From assembly GCA_022701545.1 (NCBI GenBank), contig JAKOOG010000256.1:1-41204 (forward strand): 41,204 nt of DNA, in the 5' to 3' direction. This DNA is from Weeksellaceae bacterium. Its GTDB lineage: Bacteria; Bacteroidota; Bacteroidia; Flavobacteriales; Weeksellaceae. Made by a program: the position numbers and the translations under genes. Positions 7,835 to 16,571 of this stretch are shown one piece after another (the first letter of the stretch is position 1; the number at the start of each line of letters is the position of its first letter). Below the pieces are notes generated by a model. The model was given only the letters and a program-made list of their open reading frames with translations, did not search any database and was not told the origin of the DNA.

Positions 7835-10120
7835 ATGAAAAAACTCTCTTTAATTTCTCTTGGTATTTTAGCATCCCTGCACGTTGCAAATGCACAGACT
7901 ATTTCTTCAAAAAAATGGGCCGACTTATTCTCTTACAATAATGTTCTGGCCATGAAAGAAGACAATGGAAAAATAGTCGCCGCAGCGGAAAGCGGGATTT
8001 TTTATTATACCATTTCCACAGGTGAAATTACAAAGCTGTCCAAAGCGAACGGCCTGCATGAAGTTAAAATTTCAGCTTTTGACTATAACCCACAAACCAA
8101 AATAGGACTCGCCGGGTATCAAAACGGTTCTATGGACGTCATTACTCCGGAGGGCGTTACCTATGTTGTGGACATTCCTATTGCAACCGGCTATAATGGG
8201 AGCAAGAAAATCAACCATATTTCCATCACAGGAGATCTGGCCGTAATTTCTGTGGGATATGGGGTTTCGATTTTCGATTTGAGGAAAAAAGAGTTTAAAG
8301 ATTCAGCATTTTTCTTATCCGGCGGTGTATATGAAGCGAGCAACGAAGCCACAATTTTCGGAACGAAGGTCTATTCCGTTACCAATACCGGCCTGAAAAG
8401 CCATGAGATGAATACCACCTTCCCTGTTTATACCACATGGACGACAGAGATGGCAGGCTCATTCAGACATATCGATTCGGAAAGCGTTTTAAGTTTTTCC
8501 TCAGCCAATACTGCTTATGTATCAAACGGCGGAACCCCGACACCGATTGCGCAGTCCTTTACCGATGTGCATGATGTGGTCGTAACTGCCGGCAGCATCA
8601 TTGTTACCGATCTCAGCAGGGTGTATACTTTCAATACCAACGGAACATTTAATAATAATGTTACTTTCGGAGAAGAATGCAACACGGCCACTAAAATAGG
8701 AAGCAGCGTATTCGGAGGAAGCATCATGTCGGGAATAAAAAACGAAGGCGGAAATTCTTTCAGACCGGATGGCCCGTATCTTAATTTTGCCTATAAACTC
8801 AGCGTTTACGGTGAAAACCAGATTCTGGTTTCTACAGGAGCAAGGGAAAACAGGTTTAATACAGCCGTTTCCAATCCGAAAAACCCCGGATTCTATTATT
8901 TTAACGGAATGGAGTGGATCCACCCCACTTATTTTAAACCCAATGCCAATATATTCAACGTACTGGACGTAGTGGCTGATCCGGTAAATCCAAACGATGT
9001 ATTCTTCACAAACTATATGCTTGACGGGACCCGGGGCGTATATAAAATGAAATATGATCCCGGCAGTAAAGATTTTGTATTTAATAAAAGATATAATCTT
9101 GGAACGGATGATGGTTCCGCGAGACGTCCTGTCGGACTTACCTTTGACGATGTAAATAACCTGTTTGTAACCATCGCCTTTTCTAACGACGGACCGTCGG
9201 CCGGGCCTTTTACTGCAGTAGGTGCTTATGACAGAGCAACTGATGATTTCCTGGTCAGAAATACCACTCAAAGTTTCGGGGTAGCACAAAAACCTCTTTA
9301 TTATGACGGTTTACTGTGGATTCCGACCCCAAGGGTTAATAACTTCATTGCTTACGATGCGAAAAAAACCGTCAATACTTCTGATGATAAAGACTATATC
9401 TTAACCCAGGCAAACGGTTTTGCACCAACTTCGGGAGGAACCCTTTCCGTAGCCATTGACAAATCCGGTGATGCATGGATCGGCGGTGATATCGGTTTAA
9501 GAGTCCTGCCCAATGCGGTGAATGCAGTAAAAACGCCTTCAACAGCCAAAGTAGAACCAATTGTTATCGAGCAGAACGGATTGGGGGAAGAACTTTTCAG
9601 GGACGGGCAGATCCTGCAGATCGAAGTGGATGCCGGAGACCACAAATGGGTTTCGGTAGACGGCGGAGGAGTCTATTATTTATCTTCAGACGGCCAGCAG
9701 ACCATCAAGCATTTCACCAAAGAAAATTCACCGCTTCCTACCAATACCATTACCGACATAAAAGTCGACAGGAAAACCGGGAAGGTTTATTTTGCTTCCT
9801 ATGACGGAATTGTAACGTATCAGGGGGATGTCTCAGACGTGACATCAGATTTCGGAAATGTTCTGGTCTATCCTAATCCGGTAGTCTATTCCAACTTTAA
9901 AGGGAAAGTGACGATTAAAGGACTTGCGGAAGTTACCAATATCAGAATCGCCGATACCACCGGGAATGTAATACACTCGGCTGTAGCCAGAGGCGGGTAT
10001 TATGAATGGGATCTCAACAATCAACGAGGGCAGCGTGTAGCCTCGGGCGTTTATTTTGTGCTGATGACCAATGAAGACGGCACCGATAAAGCGACGGCAA
10101 AAATCGCTGTGGTAAATTAA
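7835..10120 (+). CDS. porZ: Type IX secretion system protein PorZ
   Basis: A 761-residue exported protein (signal peptide to about NAQ, residue 21). The body consists of repeated beta-propeller blades, with phrases typical of two-component-regulator propellers such as DKSGDAWIGGDIGLRVL and TNTITDIKVDRKTGKVYFAS. It ends in a T9SS type A-like C-terminal domain beginning VYPNPV near residue 676 and finishing with SGVYFVLMTNEDG. This order, the length and position directly before recO are characteristic of PorZ, a surface component of the T9SS attachment complex with PorU, PorV and PorQ that anchors cargo to lipopolysaccharide. The stop shares a base with the recO start. It is probably co-transcribed with the nucleotidase genes. 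Confidence is high because the porZ-recO pair is conserved in Flavobacteria. Confidence 0.88.
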   Translation: MKKLSLISLGILASLHVANAQTISSKKWADLFSYNNVLAMKEDNGKIVAAAESGIFYYTISTGEITKLSKANGLHEVKISAFDYNPQTKIGLAGYQNGSMDVITPEGVTYVVDIPIATGYNGSKKINHISITGDLAVISVGYGVSIFDLRKKEFKDSAFFLSGGVYEASNEATIFGTKVYSVTNTGLKSHEMNTTFPVYTTWTTEMAGSFRHIDSESVLSFSSANTAYVSNGGTPTPIAQSFTDVHDVVVTAGSIIVTDLSRVYTFNTNGTFNNNVTFGEECNTATKIGSSVFGGSIMSGIKNEGGNSFRPDGPYLNFAYKLSVYGENQILVSTGARENRFNTAVSNPKNPGFYYFNGMEWIHPTYFKPNANIFNVLDVVADPVNPNDVFFTNYMLDGTRGVYKMKYDPGSKDFVFNKRYNLGTDDGSARRPVGLTFDDVNNLFVTIAFSNDGPSAGPFTAVGAYDRATDDFLVRNTTQSFGVAQKPLYYDGLLWIPTPRVNNFIAYDAKKTVNTSDDKDYILTQANGFAPTSGGTLSVAIDKSGDAWIGGDIGLRVLPNAVNAVKTPSTAKVEPIVIEQNGLGEELFRDGQILQIEVDAGDHKWVSVDGGGVYYLSSDGQQTIKHFTKENSPLPTNTITDIKVDRKTGKVYFASYDGIVTYQGDVSDVTSDFGNVLVYPNPVVYSNFKGKVTIKGLAEVTNIRIADTTGNVIHSAVARGGYYEWDLNNQRGQRVASGVYFVLMTNEDGTDKATAKIAVVN

Positions 10121-10806
10121 TGAATTCACAGAACGGATTTTTATTATCGTATATAAAATATGGTGAAAACGATGCCGTATTGCATTGTTTTACTGAAGAA
10201 GACGGGTTTCAGTCTTATTTTTTGAAAGGTATTTACACCAAAAAGAATAAGAAAAAAGCCCTTCTTCTGCCGTTAAGCAAACTCAATTTTTCTTTAAATC
10301 CCCTGAGAGGAAACGGCATCCAGACCATTTCGAAATTTGAAATGGTGAAGAGCAACGATATTTATATGGATATCCGATGCAATACCGTCGTATTTTTCAT
10401 TTCGGATTTTCTGAACCAGAACCTGAGGCATGAAAATAAAAACCACACCATTTTTTTCTGCCTGGAAGAGTTTATCGATGAGCTTCAGAGCCGGAATTAC
10501 CAGTCGCACCTTGTTTTTCTGATTAAAATCCTGAAAATACAGGGAGTGGCGCCACTGATTAATGACAGCAAATACCTTGATCCTGAAACCGGGACATTTA
10601 CTTCCGAAATCATGAACCATCTGTTTACCGAAGAAATTTCTGCAGTTTGGAAAAGCATTCTTACCACGGAAAGCCCCTATCGTGTAAAGATTCCTTCGCG
10701 GTTCCGGAAAGACTTTTTAGACAGTCTTTTAGTCTATTATCACTACCATATTACGGAATTTAAAATTCCGGCATCACTGGAAGTCATCCAGCAAATCTTT
10801 GAGTAA
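10120..10806 (+). CDS. recO: DNA repair protein RecO
   Basis: A 228-residue protein matching RecO: an N-terminal OB-fold beginning NGFLLSYIKYGENDAVLHCF, then a helical domain. RecO acts with RecR to load RecA on SSB-coated single strands. The zinc-finger cysteines of some RecO proteins are absent, as is usual in Bacteroidetes. The start overlaps the porZ stop by one base. It converges on the glucosidase gene with only 13 bp between stop codons; I see no hairpin in that gap. Confidence 0.9.
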   Translation: MNSQNGFLLSYIKYGENDAVLHCFTEEDGFQSYFLKGIYTKKNKKKALLLPLSKLNFSLNPLRGNGIQTISKFEMVKSNDIYMDIRCNTVVFFISDFLNQNLRHENKNHTIFFCLEEFIDELQSRNYQSHLVFLIKILKIQGVAPLINDSKYLDPETGTFTSEIMNHLFTEEISAVWKSILTTESPYRVKIPSRFRKDFLDSLLVYYHYHITEFKIPASLEVIQQIFE

Positions 10807-10819
10807 AGCAAATTTAATG

Positions 10820-13486
10820 TTACTTCTTTTCCGGCCTGGATTCTTCAGGCATTTCGGTCTCGGATTCGGCAATCTGCTTTTTGGAAAACCGGGGCATCAG
10901 GATTTTGGCAATCAGTCCGGTCCAGCCGGTTTGGTGTGAAGCTCCTACGCCACGGCCATTGTCTCCATGAAAATATTCGTAAAACAGAATGTAATCCTTA
11001 AAATCAGGATCCGTCTGAAATCTTGGATATTGCCCGTTGAAAGGGCGTTTCCCATGTTCATCCGTTAAAAACAATTTCGATAATCTGGCACTCAAAGCGT
11101 CTGCGATCTCATCTAAATTGGAGTATTTACCGCTTCCGGTAGGAAACTCCACCAGGAAATCCGGGCTGTAATAAAAGAAAAAACGCTGCAGACTTTCAAT
11201 GATCAAAAAATTGATCGGGAACCAGATCGGTCCGCGCCAGTTGCTGTTGCCTCCGAACAGTCCGCTGTCGCTTTCCGCAGGGGTATATTTTACGGTATAA
11301 TCGATTTCGTTAAGACGTAAAGTGTAGGGATTTTCTTCATATTCCTTAGACAATGCACGAACACCGAAATCACTTAAAAACTGTTCCGGGTCCAGCATCC
11401 TGCTCAATAGTCTTTTTAACCGATGCCCGCGCAGCAGGGAAAGCAAATGCTTGGAATCGTCACCTTTCACGTCCCAATGCGATACCAGTGCAGCCAATTC
11501 CGGCTTATTTTCCAACACCCAGTTCATTCTTTCCTTAAAATTAGGCAGCTTTTCGATCATTTCATCATCAATAACCTCAACGGCAAACATGGGGATCAGC
11601 CCGACAATAGTGCGTAGTTTGAGGTACATATGGCTGCCGTCGTTTGAAGCGATCGCATCATAGAAGAATTCGTCCTGCTCATCCCAAAGGCTGAAACATT
11701 CTTCCCCCATATTGTCAAGGGAATTTGCAATCGCCAGGAAATGTTCAAAGAATTTCATGGCCATTTCTTCATAGATGTTGTTATAAAGGGCCAGTTCAAG
11801 GGCTATCCGCATCATGTTCAGGGCAAACATGGCCATCCAGCTTGTTCCGTCGGACTGTTCCAGGTGTTCGCCGTTTGGAAGCGGTGCATTCCGGTCAAAA
11901 GCGCCGATATTATCAAGTCCTAAAAATCCGCCCTCGAAGATATTGTTCCCGTTGTTATCTTTTTTATTGACCCACCAGGTAAAATTCATCAGCAGCTTCT
12001 GGAAAGCACTCTCCAGAAACGCAAGATCGGGCTTTTCCTGCAGGTATTCGTCGATTTTAAAAACCCGGAATACCGCCCAGGCATGAACCGGCGGGTTAAC
12101 ATCGCTGAAATCCCATTCATAAGCAGGAAGCTGCCCGTTCGGGTGCATATACCATTCGAAAAGGAACAGTTTGAGCTGCTGTTTGGCAAAATCAGGATCA
12201 ATCAGCGAAAAACTGATGGTATGGAAAGCCAGGTCCCAGGTGGCATACCAGGGATATTCCCATTTATCAGGCATGGAGATGATGTGCTCGTTGTTGAGGT
12301 GCTTCCATCCGGAATTCCGGATTTCTTTGCGGGATTTCGGAGGCGGGATTTCGGCAGGATCACCTTTCAGCCACTTTTCGACGTTGTAGTGGTAGAACAT
12401 TTTGTTCCACAGCATGCCGGCAAAGGCCTGGCGCTGGACCAGTTTTTCATCATCGGTCTTTATGCCACACTGAATATCGCTATAGAATTCGTCTGCTTCC
12501 TGCTGCCTTGAAATGAAAGCGGCATCAAAATCTGCAAAAGGTTCTTTTAAGTCTTTATCGGACAGCCTGAATTCAAAAGTTTTTGTTTCTTTGGCGTTAA
12601 AGGTTTCATCAATAAAAAATGCCGCTTTGGTTCCGAAATCTTTAGGATTTACGGCCTGTGAGTTACCATTGATCACAAAATCATTAATGCCGTCTTTGGT
12701 ATATTTTGAAACATTGGAAGATTGGTAAAGCCTTTCGTTATTGGTTTCATTGTCGCAAAACAATACTTTTTCAGACTGCCTGGCGTACAGGTTCTTAACT
12801 TCAAGGTCCTTGTGATTTATTTCTATAATCCCGGCATCTTCGGAATTCATCTTCGGTTGGTAATCATCATACCCCCAGTTCCAGGTATTCCTGAACCATA
12901 GCGTAGGCAATATCACCAGCGGTGCTTCGTTTTCAGATTTATTAACAATGGTAAGCTTAACCAGAATATCATTCTGGCTTTCTTTTGCATATTCTATAAA
13001 AATATCGAAGTATTCGTTCCGGTCAAAAATTCCGGTATCGATGAGCTCATACTCCGGTTCCTGCCGGGTCCGCCGGGCGTTTGTACTGATGAGATCATCA
13101 TACGGAAAAGCACCCTGAGGATATTTATACAGCATTTTCATGTAAGAATGTGTGGGCGTCCCGTCCAGATAATAAAAGTATTCCTTCACATCCTCCCCAT
13201 GGTTTCCCTGTTTATTGGAAAGGCCGAAGAAACGTTCTTTCACCCTCTGATCCTTTTTATTCCAGAATCCGACGGAGAACACCAGCTTCTGAAGGTCGTC
13301 GCAGATGCCACAGATTCCTTCTTCTCCCCAACGGTAGGTTTTGGCCTCCGCAATATCGTGGTTGGTATAAGTCCAGGCTTTGCCGTCCGGGCTGTAGTCC
13401 TCCCGTACAGTGCCCCATTCGCGGTTGCTGACGTAGGGTCCCCATTTCTTCCAGGTGACGTCGGATAATCTTTCTTTTTCTTTCAT
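10820..13486 (-). CDS. GH63-like glucosidase (MGH1-type)
   Basis: An 888-residue protein without a signal peptide. It matches large glucosidase-like proteins of the GH63/mannosylglycerate hydrolase group: an N-terminal beta domain, then an (alpha/alpha)6 barrel. Barrel hallmarks are PWYATWDLAFHT near residues 410-422, LPAYEWDFSDVNPPVHAWA near 450, FEGGFLGLDNIGAFDRN near 515 and WRGPIWFPINFLI near 748. The family hydrolyses alpha-glucosidic bonds in glucosyl-glycerate/mannosyl-glycerate-type or oligosaccharide substrates; the exact substrate is not visible. It follows an SDR glucose-dehydrogenase-like gene with a 180-bp gap in the same direction, which suggests glucose release and oxidation may be linked. 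The lysine- and glutamate-rich C-terminal tail is unremarkable. Confidence 0.82.
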   Translation of the reverse strand: MKEKERLSDVTWKKWGPYVSNREWGTVREDYSPDGKAWTYTNHDIAEAKTYRWGEEGICGICDDLQKLVFSVGFWNKKDQRVKERFFGLSNKQGNHGEDVKEYFYYLDGTPTHSYMKMLYKYPQGAFPYDDLISTNARRTRQEPEYELIDTGIFDRNEYFDIFIEYAKESQNDILVKLTIVNKSENEAPLVILPTLWFRNTWNWGYDDYQPKMNSEDAGIIEINHKDLEVKNLYARQSEKVLFCDNETNNERLYQSSNVSKYTKDGINDFVINGNSQAVNPKDFGTKAAFFIDETFNAKETKTFEFRLSDKDLKEPFADFDAAFISRQQEADEFYSDIQCGIKTDDEKLVQRQAFAGMLWNKMFYHYNVEKWLKGDPAEIPPPKSRKEIRNSGWKHLNNEHIISMPDKWEYPWYATWDLAFHTISFSLIDPDFAKQQLKLFLFEWYMHPNGQLPAYEWDFSDVNPPVHAWAVFRVFKIDEYLQEKPDLAFLESAFQKLLMNFTWWVNKKDNNGNNIFEGGFLGLDNIGAFDRNAPLPNGEHLEQSDGTSWMAMFALNMMRIALELALYNNIYEEMAMKFFEHFLAIANSLDNMGEECFSLWDEQDEFFYDAIASNDGSHMYLKLRTIVGLIPMFAVEVIDDEMIEKLPNFKERMNWVLENKPELAALVSHWDVKGDDSKHLLSLLRGHRLKRLLSRMLDPEQFLSDFGVRALSKEYEENPYTLRLNEIDYTVKYTPAESDSGLFGGNSNWRGPIWFPINFLIIESLQRFFFYYSPDFLVEFPTGSGKYSNLDEIADALSARLSKLFLTDEHGKRPFNGQYPRFQTDPDFKDYILFYEYFHGDNGRGVGASHQTGWTGLIAKILMPRFSKKQIAESETEMPEESRPEKK

Positions 13487-13667
13487 GCTTCAGATGATGG
13501 ATGATGATTGATAAATAATAACTGAACTACATTATAGAGCCGGCTGTCTGTATTACGGATAAAATGCGCCCCGGATTGAGCGGCCTGTCTGAGCTCTTTT
13601 TGTAAACCCGGAAAAAGCCCAGGCACAAAAAAGCGAGTAGTGAAAGCCGGAAATGTGCGCCCTGAGC

Positions 13668-14477
13668 TTATCCGCCTGTTGAAAAACTTTCGAAAGTTGT
13701 CATTCCGCCATCGATGAAAATGCTGGCACCGGTAATATAATCCGAAAGGTCGCTGGCCAGAAATACGGCTAAGTTGCCGATGTCCTGCGGCTGGCCGATC
13801 CTGTTATAAGGAACCAGGGTCATCAAAGCATTTAAAGCTTCCGGGGTGCTCCATGCACTTTTATTGATCGGAGTCTGGATGGCTCCCGGACAAATGGAAT
13901 TAACGCGGATCCTATCGGCCCCGTGTTCCTGGGCCAGGGTCTGCATCAGCATCCGGATCGCGCCTTTGCTAGCTGCATAATTGGCATGTCCCGCCCATGG
14001 AATGACCTCATGTACCGAACTCATATGAATAATTTTCCCGCAGGCCACAGAACGGGAAGTATCGATCCCGCGGCGGAGGAATTCTTTGATGGCTTCTCTC
14101 GCGCATAAAAACTGCCCGGTCAGGTTGATTCCAATAACGGTATTCCATTGATCGAGGGTCATTTCCGTGAATTTTGCATCCTTCTGAACGCCTGCATTGT
14201 TTACGAGAATATCCACGGTTCCGAATTGTGAAACCACTTCGCTGAACATTTTTATGACTTCGTCCTCCTTGGAAACATCACACTGCCAGGTGATTCCGTT
14301 TCCTCCGGCATCGGTAATTTCCTGTAAGACCGCTTTGGCTTCATCCAATGAATGTTCCGAAGAGTGGTTGATAACAACTGTAGCGCCTGCTGAAGCCATG
14401 GACTTCGCAATTCCTGAACCGATTCCGCTGGAGGCTCCTGTAATGACGGCCACCTGATTATGAAGAGAGATTTCCAT
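13668..14477 (-). CDS. SDR-family oxidoreductase (glucose 1-dehydrogenase-like)
   Basis: A 269-residue classical short-chain dehydrogenase. The cofactor motif is TGASSGIGSGIA (residues 14-25), the NNAG motif occurs near residue 93, the catalytic serine lies in HMSSVHE near 150, and tyrosine and lysine in YAASK near 166. The C-terminal YITGASIFIDGGMT is typical of glucose 1-dehydrogenases. Such enzymes oxidise a sugar or alcohol with NAD(P)+. It lies upstream of and co-directional with the GH63-like glucosidase, a pairing seen in other Bacteroidetes, to my recollection. Specificity cannot be fixed from sequence alone. Confidence 0.85.
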   Translation of the reverse strand: MEISLHNQVAVITGASSGIGSGIAKSMASAGATVVINHSSEHSLDEAKAVLQEITDAGGNGITWQCDVSKEDEVIKMFSEVVSQFGTVDILVNNAGVQKDAKFTEMTLDQWNTVIGINLTGQFLCAREAIKEFLRRGIDTSRSVACGKIIHMSSVHEVIPWAGHANYAASKGAIRMLMQTLAQEHGADRIRVNSICPGAIQTPINKSAWSTPEALNALMTLVPYNRIGQPQDIGNLAVFLASDLSDYITGASIFIDGGMTTFESFSTGG

Positions 14478-14945
14478 ATTTTATTATTTGATATTACTCA
14501 AATTTAGCAGAAAGTTTCACGCCAAACATGAAAAACAGGGATTAAAATTTCTTAAAGTTTTGTATTTGGCAATTTTCTTTCTGAACCGTTCAGGGGCAAT
14601 CGTGAATTCCTTCGGGTGAATTTGCCGTGCCTGTAAATTTTAATGGATGCTTCTGATGCTTTTTGGAACGTGCGGGGACGCCCGGAATAAGGAAAGGGAT
14701 CAAGGTGCAGGAAATTTAACGGCGTCGAATTTCTATGCTGCTTATTCATATTGCTAAAGGTTACGCTGCTTCACTGAATGAACGGTTTTTCAATTTGATC
14801 ACCGATAAAATCTTTGCAACTTACTTTTCCGCGTGAAATATTTTTAGAAATTTTTTGCGACTTTGCACTTTCCCAACAACATCTGCTGTATTGGATTCAC
14901 CATTGACCATCCTTGCGAGGCAAAATTTACCACTCACCTCTTTGT
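14478..14945. other. Spacer without a supported gene
   Basis: Short open frames exist but have no recognisable motif, start context or plausible composition. A CACCATTGACCAT-type block near 14900 is related to an inverted repeat found near 16.5 kb, so this may be a small interspersed repeat. Nothing else is supported. Confidence 0.4.
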
Positions 14946-15419
14946 TTAAATATATTTATACATCAGATACTGCAGTCCGCTTCTGCCGATCCTTGTCCTG
15001 CCTTCGTATAAATAACCAACCTTTATATAAAGCTCATAGGCAAACATATTATTCTGGTTAACGGCAAGAACGATTTCATTACAATTTTCAAAATTTTTCC
15101 GGACAAAATCATCTACTTTAATCATCGCAGCTTTTCCGATTCCGTTACCCTGCATTTCAGGATTAACGGATAACGACCTCAGCAGAACCGAATTCCGGTT
15201 CTCAGTAAGCTCCATTTTATCATCACCAAAATCCAGTGTGAAAAATCCGCCGGGAATTCCATTTATGAAAATTGTGACCGGAAATTCGAGTCCGGTATTG
15301 CGGTCGGCTATTCTTTTGAGCGCATTTGCCGCTGAGGATGTATATTGCAACTGATTTTTATCCAGTGTATAATTAACGCCGGAAAAATCTTCTTCTGTAA
15401 AAAATTGCAGCCGGATCAT
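14946..15419 (-). CDS. GNAT-family N-acetyltransferase
   Basis: A 157-residue GNAT protein. Motif A is LLRSLSVNPEMQGNGIGKAA near residues 78-97, with the acetyl-CoA loop QGNGIG; motif B contains NMFAYELYIKVGYLYEG near residue 124. The substrate is unknown. Its start lies 3 bp from the stop of the upstream DUF1684 gene on the same strand, so the two are probably one transcript. Confidence 0.82.
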   Translation of the reverse strand: MIRLQFFTEEDFSGVNYTLDKNQLQYTSSAANALKRIADRNTGLEFPVTIFINGIPGGFFTLDFGDDKMELTENRNSVLLRSLSVNPEMQGNGIGKAAMIKVDDFVRKNFENCNEIVLAVNQNNMFAYELYIKVGYLYEGRTRIGRSGLQYLMYKYI

Positions 15420-15422
15420 CTG

Positions 15423-16037
15423 TTAATGATGATAAATGTCTTCGTACATTACTCCCGCCCGTATTGCAACCGGCAGCCTGTTTTCTTCGGGTACAACCGG
15501 ACAGTTGTAATCGTAGGCGTTGTAGGCACAGTACGGCTGATAGGATTTGTTGAAATCCAGAATGATGGTATTGCCTTTCGGAATGGCCAGATCCATGTAT
15601 TTCCCGCCGCCGTAGGTTTCCTTTCCGTTCGTTGTATCGCGGAACGGCAGGAACAGGTAGTCCCTGTATTTCTTCTGTTTGATCAGATCGAGACTTTGGT
15701 ATAACGTCAGGGTATATGGTTTGCCATCCAGTATAAAACCCGCTTTTCCGTATTCTTGATAAGCTTTTGTTTTTCCGGAAGAAGTCGGCAGATCAAAAGG
15801 TTCGGCATTTTCCGTTTTTGTAAATTGTGCAACAACCCTGTATTTCCTATCAATCGGAAAGAAAGGATGTTCTTTAAAATTCGTAAAATTATCGCCTCTC
15901 AACGGCGTTTCTTTGGGATTCCGGTATTCGGCATTCAGCTCCTGCTGAAACTTTTTTATTCCGGATTCTTCTTTAGAAAGCTTCTGCGAGAAAAACAAGA
16001 CAGGCAAAAGCATGAACAGCAACAGGTATTTTTTCAT
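15423..16037 (-). CDS. DUF1684-family exported protein
   Basis: A 204-residue protein with a signal peptide ending near FFSQK. It matches the DUF1684 family: a beta-rich body with the conserved segments FLPFRDTTNGKETYGGGKYM (about residues 127-146), DFNKSYQPYCAYNAYDYNCP (about 160-179) and the closing PEENRLPVAIRAGV. The function of DUF1684 is not established. The tyrosine- and cysteine-rich DFNKSYQPYC motif resembles a metal or ligand site, but this is inference. It lies upstream of, and nearly abuts, a GNAT gene. Confidence 0.78.
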   Translation of the reverse strand: MKKYLLLFMLLPVLFFSQKLSKEESGIKKFQQELNAEYRNPKETPLRGDNFTNFKEHPFFPIDRKYRVVAQFTKTENAEPFDLPTSSGKTKAYQEYGKAGFILDGKPYTLTLYQSLDLIKQKKYRDYLFLPFRDTTNGKETYGGGKYMDLAIPKGNTIILDFNKSYQPYCAYNAYDYNCPVVPEENRLPVAIRAGVMYEDIYHH

Positions 16038-16076
16038 TGAATGTGCAATAGGTTAGATAAATTATCCGGTTATCAT

Positions 16077-16481
16077 TTAAATATAAGATTCTGAAATTTT
16101 TACCCGGTAGATGTCGGAAGAGTTTCTTTTGATGGATTCCACAAAAAAACCGCCTTCTTCAGGAATCACTTCTTTCAGGTCGAAACTTTTGCAGCCTTTC
16201 GGAAGGCCCGAGAAAACAAGCGTAAACCAGAAATCACGCATAAAAGGAACCGGCGTCCAGTTCGGGTAAATGGTAATGTTTTCGGCATGGATAAGCCCGC
16301 TGCGGTGCTCCGACTGGTTATCGAAAAGATACGTCGACTGCCAGATCCTGATGAGGTTTCCTAGAAACGGTGCAGCAGGAAAACAGCAATGCACAATAAC
16401 CTGCTGTTCCTCTTCTACTTTTGCCTGAAGGGATTCCAGTAATTCTCTAACGATAATGGGTTTTACAACGGTTTCGGACAT
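16077..16481 (-). CDS. Hypothetical protein, cytoplasmic
   Basis: A 134-residue protein with no signal peptide or membrane segment. I do not recognise a named domain; similar proteins occur in Flavobacteria to my recollection. Visible features are a conserved-looking HCCFPAAPFLGNLIRIWQST segment near residues 31-50 with two adjacent cysteines, and NITIYPNWTPVPFMRDFWFT near 68-87. It follows mqo on the same strand after an inverted repeat, and precedes the DUF1684 gene by 39 bp. Confidence 0.6.
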   Translation of the reverse strand: MSETVVKPIIVRELLESLQAKVEEEQQVIVHCCFPAAPFLGNLIRIWQSTYLFDNQSEHRSGLIHAENITIYPNWTPVPFMRDFWFTLVFSGLPKGCKSFDLKEVIPEEGGFFVESIKRNSSDIYRVKISESYI

Positions 16482-16500
16482 TAATAAAAGAGTAATAGGT

Positions 16501-16565
16501 AATGGTGAATGGTCAATTATTCTGCAAATATCAATTTTCTAATTCACAATTGACCATTCACCATT
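16501..16565. repeat. Long inverted repeat downstream of mqo
   Basis: AATGGTGAATGGTCAATT at the left is matched by its reverse complement, AATTGACCATTCACCATT, at the right: an 18-bp arm, with a 29-nt loop. It begins 7 bp beyond the mqo stop. The arms consist of a CACCATTGACC-type heptad repeat seen elsewhere in the window (near 14.9 and 35.0 kb). It probably forms a strong transcript-end or mRNA-stability hairpin and looks like an interspersed repeat. Confidence 0.75.
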
Positions 16566-16571
16566 CACATT

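Noticed and set aside
8522-9289. 255-codon open frame antisense to porZ
   Set aside because: It is a shadow of the porZ frame; its translation has no recognisable domain and porZ explains the sequence.
12083-12511. 142-codon open frame antisense to the GH63-like gene
   Set aside because: The minus-strand frame has clear family motifs; the antisense frame has none.
14552-14749. 65-codon minus-strand open frame
   Set aside because: No promoter, motif or plausible composition; nothing links it to the neighbouring SDR gene.
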